DNA from: HLUCCA09 sp039189975
GTDB taxonomy: Bacteria > Pseudomonadota > Alphaproteobacteria > Rhodobacterales > Rhodobacteraceae
Length of the DNA: 19,376 nt
NCBI GenBank assembly: GCA_039189975.1
Contig: JBCCYI010000066.1
Span: 1 to 19,376, forward strand
Direction of reading: 5' to 3'
Shown: positions 7,166-14,388 of the stretch, piece by piece
Layout: the number at the start of each line of letters is the position of its first letter
How positions within the stretch are numbered: the stretch's first letter is position 1
Notes under the pieces: generated by a model
The model's input: only the letters and a program-made list of their open reading frames with translations
What the model was told of the DNA's origin: nothing
The model's database searches: none
Made by a program: the position numbers and the translations under genes

Positions 7166-8143
7166 TCAGGATGCGCCTTCGCCCATCGACTGCAGGATGG
7201 CCTGATGCTTGTCGCGTTCCTTGAGGAAGTAGGTCTGCAGGTCTTCGCCGGTCAGGAAATCCGGGGCCAACGCGGATTCCGAAGTGTACGTCTGCCACTC
7301 TTCCAGTTCGTTGAGCGCCTCGAACATCTGCGTGTAGTAGGCCACGGCCTCGGCCGGCATGTCGGCCGGCCCGACGAAGGAGCGCTGCATCCCGTAGGTC
7401 ATCGGGAATCCAAGCTCCGTCATGGTCGGCGTATCGGGGAACGACTCAATCCGCTCTGCAGTGAATGCTGCGATCGGGCGCGACTTGCCAGCCTTGTAGA
7501 AGCCAAGCTGCTCGGACGGATTGTTCACCGTCGAATCGATGTGCCCGCCAACGAGCGCCTTGGCAACGTCACCACCGCCCGAGTATGGCACGTAGGTGAT
7601 GTTGAGACCGAACTCCTCGGCCAGCATGGCCGTGACGAGGCTGTCTTCCTGGCCGGTTCCCGTACCGCCCATCTTCCACTCGCCGCCCGCGGCCTTCACC
7701 GCGGCGACGTAATCGTCCAGCGTGGTGATGTCGCTGTCGGCATTGACCCAGAGCACAAACGTATCGACGGCCATCCGCGCGATCGGGGTAAACTCCTCAA
7801 TATCGACCCCAATGTCGGTGCGTAGGGGCGTGGTGTAGTAGGAGTTCAGCGTCGCCATGATGGTATGTGCGTCGCCGCTCTTGTCCTTGAGGTACCGGAG
7901 TGCTTCAGCACCGGACCCTCCACCCTTGTTAACGGGCAGCACGGGCATGCTCGCGAGATCCTCTTTCTGGATCATCGACTGGAACAGGCGCGCGAGCCGG
8001 TCCGCGCCGCCGCCCTGACCGGCCATGATGACCATCTCGATCGGCTTTTGCGGCGCCCAGCCCTCGGCAGCGGCGGGGGCACCCAGCAAGGCTGCCGAAG
8101 CGGCAACAGCAATCGCGGCGCGACGGGTGAGTTTGTTGAACAT
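7166..8143 (-). CDS. tctC: TTT transporter periplasmic solute-binding protein TctC (Bug family)
   Basis: The periplasmic receptor that captures the carboxylate and delivers it to TctAB. It is 325 residues, the normal Bug-protein length. A signal peptide spans 1-26 (MFNKLTRRAAIAVAASAALL..., cleavage likely after APAAA); the TRR before the hydrophobic stretch is Tat-like but not a full Tat motif. The family core follows: PIEMVIMAGQGGGADRLAR, VLPVNKGGGSGAEALRYLK, TLNSYYTTPL, TYVPYSGGGDVAKALVGGHID and the hallmark FPDTPTMTELGFP. ATG at 8141-8143 has GGGAGG seven bases upstream; a longer frame has no such support. It is first in the minus-strand operon, divergent from the ScfR-type regulator. The ligand cannot be named from sequence; citrate, other di- or tricarboxylates and aromatic acids are all known for the family. 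Confidence 0.95.
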   Translation of the reverse strand: MFNKLTRRAAIAVAASAALLGAPAAAEGWAPQKPIEMVIMAGQGGGADRLARLFQSMIQKEDLASMPVLPVNKGGGSGAEALRYLKDKSGDAHTIMATLNSYYTTPLRTDIGVDIEEFTPIARMAVDTFVLWVNADSDITTLDDYVAAVKAAGGEWKMGGTGTGQEDSLVTAMLAEEFGLNITYVPYSGGGDVAKALVGGHIDSTVNNPSEQLGFYKAGKSRPIAAFTAERIESFPDTPTMTELGFPMTYGMQRSFVGPADMPAEAVAYYTQMFEALNELEEWQTYTSESALAPDFLTGEDLQTYFLKERDKHQAILQSMGEGAS

Positions 8144-8245
8144 GTAGAGACCTCCCAGATATGGCTGCGGCGTTCCGCCACGGGTCAGCGCAGAAGGAAG
8201 TGCAGTGGGCCGAAATTTCCAGTCCAATTTTGACCCTAAGGAGAA

Positions 8246-8274
8246 ATTATCGTGTCTTCGCGTTTGACCTTGAA
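8246..8274 (-). promoter_or_regulatory. candidate promoter for tctCBA
   Basis: On the minus strand a -35-like TTCAAG (complement of 8269-8274) is 17 bp from a good -10 GATAAT (complement of 8246-8251), about 100 bp before the tctC start. The -35 box overlaps the palindromic operator, so a bound regulator could control polymerase entry. The -35 match is weak. Confidence 0.45.
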
Positions 8275-8292
8275 GTTACAAACTTCGATCTT
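8264..8292 (+). promoter_or_regulatory. candidate promoter of the regulator, giving an almost leaderless mRNA
   Basis: TTGACC (8264-8269) is a good -35 box; at 17-bp spacing lies GATCTT (8287-8292), a weak -10. Transcription from here would begin near 8299-8308, at or just before the ATG at 8308. This fits the absence of any Shine-Dalgarno sequence upstream of that ATG. The operator overlaps the spacer and -10. Confidence 0.35.
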
Positions 8293-8305
8293 GTAAGTTT
8301 GTAAA
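8272..8305. promoter_or_regulatory. palindromic operator, probably of the ScfR-type regulator
   Basis: TTACAAACTT (8276-8285) and AAGTTTGTAA (8295-8304) are a perfect 10-bp inverted repeat with a 9-bp spacer. Nested within are GAAGTT-ACA-AACTTC (8272-8286), CTTGTAAG (8290-8297) and TTTGTAAA (8298-8305). The half-sites resemble the TTTGCAAA-type sites I recall for PccR, RamB and PrpR, which belong to the same family as the adjacent regulator. It overlaps the tctC -35 candidate and ends 3 bases before the regulator ATG, suggesting shared control and autoregulation. Confidence 0.65.
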
Positions 8306-8307
8306 CG

Positions 8308-9729
8308 ATGGAGAAGACGTTTATTGGGCCACGTTTACGACAGCTGCGCCGTGATCTTGGCGAGACTCAAGCCGAGATGGCCCGTCGCCTGGGGATCTCG
8401 TCAACCTACGTCAACCTGCTGGAAGCCAACCAAAGAAGCCTGTCGGTCAAGGTCCTTCTGGCACTCAGCGAGACTTACAACATCGACTGGCGGGAGCTTG
8501 TATCGGATGATGGTGCAGCGCGCCTGCCGGACCTGCGCGCCGCCGTCCGCGATCCACTCTTCGCCGAGGAGCCGCCCGACCTGACAGAACTGCGCGCGGC
8601 CATCGACCATGCGCCGACGCTGGTCGAGCGCTTCCTGACGCTGCATGCGAATCACCGGCGCCTTTCGGACCGACTGAGCGGACTTGGCGCGGAACTCTTC
8701 ACCCGCCCCGATCAGCCCGGTGATCTGCTGGCGATCTCTCCGGAAACAGCAATCCACGACTTCTTTCGCGACCGGCAGAACCACTTCAAGGAGCTTGAAG
8801 CCCGCGCGCAGACCCTGCGCGAGAAGATCGGCGGGGCAGCGGATGACCTTTATGCCTCGCTTAAGCGCCACCTCCGCGTCGAATACGGACTTCAGGCCAC
8901 GGTTGTCCCGCTGGAGGAGATGCCGGAGTCGCTGCGCCTCTTTGACCGGAAGCGGCAGCGCGTACTGCTGTCAGATGCGCTCGATCATCCCAACCGGGTG
9001 TTCCAACTGGCCCATGTCGTGGGCCTGCTGGGCTGCTCGGACGAAGTGGAACGCCTCGCCACGGAGAGTGGCATCCGCGCGGGCGAGGGTCGCGCGCGGC
9101 TTGCTGTGGAACTGACCAACTACTTTGCCGCGGCGTTCCTGATGCCGTACTCGGCCTTTCGCGCCCGCGCCGAGAGCACGCGGTACGACATCGACAGGCT
9201 GGCTGCCGCTTTTGGCGTCAGCTTTGAGCAGGTGTGCCACCGGCTCACCACGCTGTCGCGCCCCGGTCAGCGCGGCGTGGCGTTCTTCTTTCTGCGCGTC
9301 GACCGAGCTGGAAACGTCACCAAGCGCTTCAATGCCACGCCCTTCGATCTGGCCGAGAAGGGTGGCTCCTGCCCGGTGTGGGACATTCACGGCGCGTTCC
9401 GCGCCCCCGGCGTGCTGCATCCCAAATGGGTCGAGCTGGCAGAGGGCGGCCGGTTTCTGACCGTAAGCCGGACAACCGAACGCCCGGTTTTCAACCAGCA
9501 CACGCAGGACCGCCGCCTCGTCGTCGTCCTGGGCTGTGCCGCTGAAGAGGTCGACCGCGTCGTCTATGGCGATGCGTTTGGCACGGCGGAGCGCGACACC
9601 CCCCTGCCAATTGGCATCGCGTGCCATCGCTGCCCTCGCCAGGCCTGCGATCAGCGCGCCCACGCCCCGTTGCACGTCAGGTTGAGCGTCGATGCGGACA
9701 AGCGCGGCCGGACGCGTTACGAAAGCTGA
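8308..9729 (+). CDS. short-chain fatty acyl-CoA regulator (ScfR/PrpR/PccR family), XRE-type
   Basis: A DNA-binding transcription factor of 473 residues, the family's usual size. Residues 10-62 are a Cro/C1 helix-turn-helix (LRRDLGETQAEMARRLGISSTYVNLLEANQR). The middle is an ImmA/IrrE-like domain whose HExxH is degenerate (VFQLAHVVGLL, 231-241), followed by ELTNYFAAAFLMPYSAF (268-284), so no protease activity is expected. The C-terminal part (about 320-455) matches the ScfR type: GGSCPVWDIHGAF (353-364) and GIACHRCPRQACDQRAH (436-452). Cysteines 355, 439, 442 and 447 could hold an Fe-S cluster or metal; I recall a 4Fe-4S cluster reported for mycobacterial PrpR. Known members sense propionyl-CoA or related thioesters. 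ATG at 8308 has no ribosome site, so the mRNA may be leaderless. It is divergent from tctCBA and shares an operator region with it. Confidence 0.9.
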   Translation: MEKTFIGPRLRQLRRDLGETQAEMARRLGISSTYVNLLEANQRSLSVKVLLALSETYNIDWRELVSDDGAARLPDLRAAVRDPLFAEEPPDLTELRAAIDHAPTLVERFLTLHANHRRLSDRLSGLGAELFTRPDQPGDLLAISPETAIHDFFRDRQNHFKELEARAQTLREKIGGAADDLYASLKRHLRVEYGLQATVVPLEEMPESLRLFDRKRQRVLLSDALDHPNRVFQLAHVVGLLGCSDEVERLATESGIRAGEGRARLAVELTNYFAAAFLMPYSAFRARAESTRYDIDRLAAAFGVSFEQVCHRLTTLSRPGQRGVAFFFLRVDRAGNVTKRFNATPFDLAEKGGSCPVWDIHGAFRAPGVLHPKWVELAEGGRFLTVSRTTERPVFNQHTQDRRLVVVLGCAAEEVDRVVYGDAFGTAERDTPLPIGIACHRCPRQACDQRAHAPLHVRLSVDADKRGRTRYES

Positions 9730-9736
9730 CCCGAGG

Positions 9737-9820
9737 AATGCGAGTGCACAGGCTTGCGCCAGGGAATGCGAGCGCAAAGGCTTGCGCCAGGGAATGCGAG
9801 CGCAAAGGCTTGCGCCAGGG
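9737..9820. repeat. three 28-bp tandem repeats with internal hairpin
   Basis: Units at 9737-9764, 9765-9792 and 9793-9820; units 2 and 3 are identical and unit 1 differs at positions 9 and 13. Each begins AATGCGAG and ends TTGCGCCAGGG. Units 2 and 3 contain GCGCAA-AGGC-TTGCGC, a 6-bp stem with 4-nt loop. The array starts 7 nt after the regulator stop and ends 83 nt before modA. The 28-bp period is not a multiple of three, so it is not a coding repeat. It may separate the regulator and modABC transcripts. Confidence 0.9.
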
Positions 9821-9903
9821 GACACGCATCGGGATACCATCGCGCAACGTCGTCATTCTGATGGTGAAGGGCGGGAAACCGAGGACAGGGCACGGGAGCC
9901 GGC

Positions 9904-10686
9904 ATGACCATGGGAACAGCGTTGCACAAGCTCGCCGGCCTTGCCTTCGGTGCCATAGCTGCGCTGTGCGCACCGCAGGCGCTGGCAGAGCGGCTCACGG
10001 TCTTTGCGGCGGCGTCCACCGGGACGGCGCTCACGGAAATTGCCGCGCAATGGGAAGCGCAAACGGGGCACCAAGTCGCGCTCTCGCTGGCGGGGACGTC
10101 GGTGCTGGCGCGTCAGATCGAGCGCGGCGCCCCGGCCGATGTCTTCCTGGCCGCAAGCCCGGAGTGGATGGACCACCTCGACGCGCAGGGCCACATCGTT
10201 TCCGAGACCAGACGCGACCTGCTGGGCAACGCCCTCGTCGTCGTCGGTCCTGCGGGGGCCGCGGCGCTTGACCCGGTCGCGCCTGGCGCGTTTGCAGCAC
10301 GGCTCGGCAACGGCAAGCTCGCTGTGGCGCTGGTCGACGCTGTGCCGGGCGGGATCTATGCCAAGGCAGCGCTGGAAACGCTCGGCCTCTGGGACATCGC
10401 CGCGCAACGTCTTGCACAATCAGACAATGCCCGCGCCGCACTCGCGCTTGTTGCGCTCGGAGCAGCTCCGCTCGGCATTGTCTACCTCAGCGATGCGCGT
10501 GCGGAGCCGCGCGTCTCGGTCGTGGCGCCGATCCCACCTGACACACACGCGCCGATCCGCTACCCTGTGGCGGCGATCTCGGCAGGACAGGTGGCCAAGG
10601 CGCGCGCCTTTCTTGCATATCTGCACAGCGCCGAAGCGCGCGCTGTGTTCGAATATCAAGGCTTTGTTCTCTTGGAGGCCGACTAA
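9904..10686 (+). CDS. modA: molybdate ABC transporter substrate-binding protein ModA
   Basis: The periplasmic molybdate (or tungstate) receptor. It is 260 residues. A signal peptide covers about 1-28 (HKLAGLAFGAIAALCAPQALA, cleavage before ER). The mature start LTVFAAASTGTALTEIAAQWEAQTGHQV, the second anion loop LAGTSVLARQIERGAPADVFLAASPEWMD (about 62-90) and the VDAVPGGIYAKAALETLG segment are classic ModA; S38 and the second-loop serine are expected to contact the oxyanion. ATG at 9904 follows CGGGAGCCGGC; an ATG two codons later is possible. modB starts 3 nt after the stop. I see no clear ModE-type box in the 83 bp between the tandem repeats and the gene. Molybdate would serve molybdenum-cofactor enzymes, none of which is in the window. 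Confidence 0.95.
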   Translation: MTMGTALHKLAGLAFGAIAALCAPQALAERLTVFAAASTGTALTEIAAQWEAQTGHQVALSLAGTSVLARQIERGAPADVFLAASPEWMDHLDAQGHIVSETRRDLLGNALVVVGPAGAAALDPVAPGAFAARLGNGKLAVALVDAVPGGIYAKAALETLGLWDIAAQRLAQSDNARAALALVALGAAPLGIVYLSDARAEPRVSVVAPIPPDTHAPIRYPVAAISAGQVAKARAFLAYLHSAEARAVFEYQGFVLLEAD

Positions 10687-10689
10687 TCC

Positions 10690-11385
10690 ATGGACGTCGG
10701 GCTTGGACCCGCGGAATGGGAGGCCGTGCGCCTCTCGATCCGGGTCTCCTTCGTGGCGACCGTGGCGAGCCTGCCCGTTGGCCTCTTTATCGCCTACGCA
10801 CTCGCGCGCTGGGACTTTCCCGGCAAGCAGGTGCTCAACGGCCTGGTGCATCTGCCCCTGATCCTGCCGCCGGTCGTTACAGGCTACCTGCTGTTGCTGG
10901 CCTTTGGGCCGCAGGGCGGGGGGGGCCGGGTGCTGGAAGCACTCGGCATGCCCATTGCCTTTCGCTGGACAGGAGCAGCGCTCGCGGCCGCGGTTATGGC
11001 CTTCCCTCTTATGGTGCGCGCGATCCGCCTCTCGATCGAAGCGGTCGATCCGAAGCTGGAGGCCGCCGCCGCGACACTGGGCGCACCGCGCCTCTGGGTG
11101 TTCCTGACCATCACGCTGCCCCTGATCCTGCCGGGGCTGCTGGCCGGAGCAATCCTCGCCTTCGCCAAGGCGATGGGCGAGTTCGGGGCCACGATCACCT
11201 TCGTGTCCAATATCCCCGGCCAGACGCAAACGATCCCGTCGGCGATCTATGCCTTTCTCCAGGTCCCCGGCGGCGAAAACGCAGCACTCCGGCTCGTCGT
11301 CGTCTCCATTGCGGTGGCGATGGGGGCGCTTCTCCTCTCCGAAGTGCTGGCACGGCGCGTGTCTGCCCGGGTCGCACAGGGATGA
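10690..11385 (+). CDS. modB: molybdate ABC transporter permease ModB
   Basis: The inner-membrane channel subunit of the molybdate ABC importer, working as a homodimer with ModC. It is 231 residues, normal for ModB, with five to six membrane segments: VRLSIRVSFVATVASLPVGLFIAYALA, LVHLPLILPPVVTGYLLLLAFG, ALAAAVMAFPLMVRAIRLS and others. The cytoplasmic EAA loop that docks on ModC is EAAAATLGAPRLWVFLTITLPLILPGLLAGAILAFAKAMGEFG, and the conserved ending QTQTIPSAIYAFLQVPGGENAALRL is present. The ATG lies 3 nt beyond the modA TAA stop, and its last bases overlap modC (ATGA), so the three genes form one coupled operon. Confidence 0.95.
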   Translation: MDVGLGPAEWEAVRLSIRVSFVATVASLPVGLFIAYALARWDFPGKQVLNGLVHLPLILPPVVTGYLLLLAFGPQGGGGRVLEALGMPIAFRWTGAALAAAVMAFPLMVRAIRLSIEAVDPKLEAAAATLGAPRLWVFLTITLPLILPGLLAGAILAFAKAMGEFGATITFVSNIPGQTQTIPSAIYAFLQVPGGENAALRLVVVSIAVAMGALLLSEVLARRVSARVAQG

Positions 11386-12449
11386 GCCTCACAGTCCGCC
11401 TGCGGCATCAGTTGGGTGTCCTCTCGCTCGACATCGCGTTTGAGGCCCCGCCCGGTGTCACGGTGCTCTTCGGGCGCTCTGGCGCGGGCAAGACCACCGT
11501 GATCAACGCCGTTGCGGGGCTGCTGCGTCCGCAAAGCGGACATATCGCAGTGAACGGGCGGACGCTCTTTGCCTCCGCCGAAGGGGTCAATCTCCCGCCG
11601 CACCAGCGGCGCTTGGGCTATATCTTTCAGGACGGGCGCCTCTTCCCGCATATGACCGTGCGCAAGAACCTCACCTTTGGGCAAAGGTTTGCGCCTCCCG
11701 GGGGCGGACCGCGCTTCGACGAAGTGGTGGAGTTACTCGGGATCGAAGCGCTCTTGGCGCGCCGTCCGGGCAGCCTCTCCGGGGGCGAACGCGCGCGGGT
11801 GGCGATCGGTCGGGCGCTGCTGACGCGCCCTGCCATGCTGCTTGCGGACGAGCCTCTGGCCTCGCTCGACGAAGCGCGCAAAGCCGAGATCCTGCCGTTC
11901 TTCGAGCGGCTGCGGGACGAGCTCGATCTGCCGATCCTCTATGTCAGCCACGCACCAGACGAGGTGGCGCGGCTGGCGACGACGGTCGTTGCGCTCCAGC
12001 ACGGGCGCGTCCTGCGCCAGGGACCGGCGGACGCAGTCCTGTCCGACGCACGTGTCACGCCACTCGGCCTGCGCGAGGCAGGTGCGATGCTCGAGGCGCG
12101 CGTGCTTCGGCACCACGAGGATGGGCTCACCGAGCTCGACGCGGGTGGCACCTCGCTCTTTCTGCCGGGGCTTGATCGCGCGCCCGGCACAGCGCTCCGC
12201 GTGCGACTACCGGCGCAGGACGTGATGCTGGCAGTTGCACAGCCCGAGGGGCTTTCCGCGCTCAACGTTTTGCCCGCCCAGGTGGTGGCCATCGACGCAG
12301 GTGCGGGCCACGACGCTTTGGTGACACTCGACACACCTGGTGGGCGCATCCTGTCCCGTGTAACGCAGCGCTCCGTCGCCGCGCTCGGGCTGCGCGAGGG
12401 GCGCAGGGTCTATGCGGTGGTCAAATCGGTCGCTGTTGCGCCGCCGTGA
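11382..12449 (+). CDS. modC: molybdate ABC transporter ATP-binding protein ModC
   Basis: The ATPase of the molybdate importer. It is 355 residues, the expected length including the C-terminal molybdate-binding extension. Walker A GRSGAGKTT is at 31-39, Q-loop FQDGRLFPH near Q83, signature LSGGERARVAIGRALL at 132-147, Walker B MLLADEPLASLD at 152-163 and switch histidine H190 in YVSHAPDE. The C-terminal TOBE/Mop-like domain spans about 287-350 (SALNVLPAQVVAIDAG...ALVTLDTPGGRILSRVTQRSVAALGLREGRRVYAVVKSV), which can give feedback inhibition by molybdate in the family. The start ATG at 11382 overlaps the modB stop by four bases. The gene ends 63 bp from the convergent adenine deaminase gene. Confidence 0.95.
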   Translation: MSLTVRLRHQLGVLSLDIAFEAPPGVTVLFGRSGAGKTTVINAVAGLLRPQSGHIAVNGRTLFASAEGVNLPPHQRRLGYIFQDGRLFPHMTVRKNLTFGQRFAPPGGGPRFDEVVELLGIEALLARRPGSLSGGERARVAIGRALLTRPAMLLADEPLASLDEARKAEILPFFERLRDELDLPILYVSHAPDEVARLATTVVALQHGRVLRQGPADAVLSDARVTPLGLREAGAMLEARVLRHHEDGLTELDAGGTSLFLPGLDRAPGTALRVRLPAQDVMLAVAQPEGLSALNVLPAQVVAIDAGAGHDALVTLDTPGGRILSRVTQRSVAALGLREGRRVYAVVKSVAVAPP

Positions 12450-12512
12450 CCCGCACTGCGTCATTGCTCTACTCAGAGGCACGCGGGCCGATACGCCTTG
12501 ATGCAGCGCGCC

Positions 12513-14204
12513 TCAGCCGATCAGCTCGAATTTGGTTACATCCACCATGCCCCGGTCTGTAATCTTAAGCGCCGGGATGACGGGCAGGGCCAGGAACGCG
12601 AGCTGAAGGAACGGCTCCTCCAGCCCGATGCCGAGGCCACGCGCGGCGGCGCGCAGGTCGACGAGCCGGTCGCGCACCTCCTCGAAGGACGCCAGGCTCA
12701 TGAGCCCGGCAACCGGCAGCGCCAGCTCGGCCAAAACGGCGCCCCCCTGCGCGACGACGAAGCCGCCCTCGATCTCGGAGAGCCGATTGGCGGCGAGCGC
12801 CATGTCCGTGTAGTCCGCACCGACACAAACGATGTTGTGGTGATCATGGCAGACGGTGGAGGCGATGGCCCCCGCCTGCATGCCGAACCCGCGCACAAAG
12901 CCCGTGGCCATGTTGCCGTTCTTGCCATGCCGCTCGACCACGGCGATGCGCATCAGGTCGCGCGCCACGTCGGGGCGCTGATCGCCATCGACGACGGGCA
13001 CGTCTTCGCGCAGATGGTCGGTGAGGATCTGACCCTCTCGGATGCCAATCACGTCCGTCTCCGCGCGGTTCGACGTGGAGCGAAAGTCCTCGGAAGTGAC
13101 CCGCCGCGCGCGCACCGAGGCACGGCCCACCGGGGCCACCGCGCTTCGCGCCGCAAAGGCTGCAGCGTCGACAACCCGACCGCCCGCGAGCACCAACTGT
13201 GCGTCGCAGGCCTCCAGCGTGCCCAGCGCGACGATGTCTGCACGCAGGCCGGGCGCGATGAGGCCGCGGTCCTTCAGCCCGAACGCTTCTGCCGCGGAGA
13301 GCGACGCCGCACGATAGGCCGCCAGTGGCGGACAGCCCAGGCCGATGAGCGTGCGGATCATGTAGTCCAGATGCCCGTGTTCGCCGATGTCGAGCGGGTT
13401 CCGGTCGTCGGTGCAGAGGCAAAGGTAGGGTGCGGTGCGTTCGGTCAGCAAAGAGGCCAAAGCGTGCAGGTCCTTCGAGACGGACCCTTCCCGGATCAGC
13501 ACGCGCATCCCCTTTTGCAGCTTTTCGCGGGCCTCGTCCGCGCTGGTGGCCTCGTGCTCCGTTCGGATTCCGGCGGCGATGTAGGCGTTGAGGTCCTTGC
13601 CCGACAGGAGCGGGCAATGCCCGTCGATATGGGCCCCCGCAAAGAGCGCGAGCTTGGCCAGCGCCTCTGCGTCGCGGTGCACGACGCCGGGGTAGTTCAT
13701 GAACTCGGCCAGACCGATCCCGGAGGGGTGATGCATCAGCCCCGCGATATCCTCGGCAGTGAGCGTCGCGCCCGAGGTCTCCATATGCGTGGCGGGCACG
13801 CAGGAGGGGATCTGGACGCGGATGTCCATCAGCGTCTCGGCGCTCGCCCGCTGGAAATAACGCACACCCTCGGCGCCGATCACATTGGCGATCTCGTGGG
13901 GGTCGCAAATGGCGGTGGTCACACCGCGCGGGGTGACGCAACGGTCGAACTCGAGCGGCGTGACGAGCGAGCTCTCGATATGGAGATGCGTGTCGATAAA
14001 GCCGGGCACGAGCGTCAGGCCGCTGACGTCGATCACGTCGCGCCCCTCGTAGCTGTCGCAGGTCCCGATGATCCGCCCGCCCGCGATGGCGACGTCACCC
14101 TCCAGAAGGTCGCCCGTGATCAGGTCGAGCACCGTGCCGCCGCGCAATACGATGTCTGCCGGAGCCTCGCCCCGTGCTGTCGCAATCCGTGCGCCCAGAT
14201 CCAT
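12513..14204 (-). CDS. ade: adenine deaminase
   Basis: It hydrolyses adenine to hypoxanthine and ammonia in purine salvage or catabolism, in the cytoplasm. It is 563 residues, typical of bacterial Ade (amidohydrolase superfamily). Motifs: the beta-sandwich start ADIVLRGGTVLDLITGDLLEGDVAIAGGRI, metal ligands H73 and H75 in PGFIDTHLHIESS, CDPHEIANVIG (100-110), AEFMNYPGV (166-174), GHCPLLSG, LCTDDRNP with the catalytic aspartate, and the Ade-specific C-terminal domain AGAIASTVCHDHHNIVCVGAD. ATG at 14202-14204 has GGCGGGAG seven bases upstream. It is convergent with modC and a single-gene unit as far as visible; purines are not obviously linked to any neighbour. Confidence 0.95.
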   Translation of the reverse strand: MDLGARIATARGEAPADIVLRGGTVLDLITGDLLEGDVAIAGGRIIGTCDSYEGRDVIDVSGLTLVPGFIDTHLHIESSLVTPLEFDRCVTPRGVTTAICDPHEIANVIGAEGVRYFQRASAETLMDIRVQIPSCVPATHMETSGATLTAEDIAGLMHHPSGIGLAEFMNYPGVVHRDAEALAKLALFAGAHIDGHCPLLSGKDLNAYIAAGIRTEHEATSADEAREKLQKGMRVLIREGSVSKDLHALASLLTERTAPYLCLCTDDRNPLDIGEHGHLDYMIRTLIGLGCPPLAAYRAASLSAAEAFGLKDRGLIAPGLRADIVALGTLEACDAQLVLAGGRVVDAAAFAARSAVAPVGRASVRARRVTSEDFRSTSNRAETDVIGIREGQILTDHLREDVPVVDGDQRPDVARDLMRIAVVERHGKNGNMATGFVRGFGMQAGAIASTVCHDHHNIVCVGADYTDMALAANRLSEIEGGFVVAQGGAVLAELALPVAGLMSLASFEEVRDRLVDLRAAARGLGIGLEEPFLQLAFLALPVIPALKITDRGMVDVTKFELIG

Positions 14205-14363
14205 CGCTGTCTCCCGCCTCGCATTGTGGCTCCTGCCGATCGCACCGGTCGCGTCTCCGTCCGCTTTGGCGGCCGGGGCGAACCCACGGCGCCACAACGC
14301 AACGGACACGGGGCGCGCGACAGAGCAACAGAATTGCCGAGCGCGGGCGCGCCGTCCAGAGGC

Positions 14364-14380
14364 CTCCGCACCCCGCGGAG
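14364..14380 (-). terminator. small hairpin after the VOC gene
   Basis: CTCCGC-ACCCC-GCGGAG lies 9-25 bases downstream of the VOC stop on the minus strand, flanked by AGGCC and GGCCT that could extend it. No T-run follows, so terminator function is uncertain. The remaining gap up to the ade start (to 14205) shows no gene. Confidence 0.3.
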
Positions 14381-14388
14381 TGTGGGGC

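Noticed and set aside
8144..8227. Longer tctC protein beginning 28 codons upstream (MDWKFRP...)
   Set aside because: It lacks a ribosome site and would bury the signal peptide; ATG at 8143 has GGGAGG at good spacing and starts directly with the signal peptide.
9737..9820. CRISPR array
   Set aside because: The 28-bp units are directly adjacent with no variable spacers, and there are no cas genes.
9821..9903. ModE operator or molybdenum riboswitch upstream of modA
   Set aside because: No convincing ModE-type inverted repeat or long structured leader could be seen in the 83 bp between the repeats and modA.
12450..12512. Bidirectional terminator between convergent modC and ade
   Set aside because: Only a 4-bp stem (CTCT/AGAG) with a bulge and no T-runs could be found, too weak to call.
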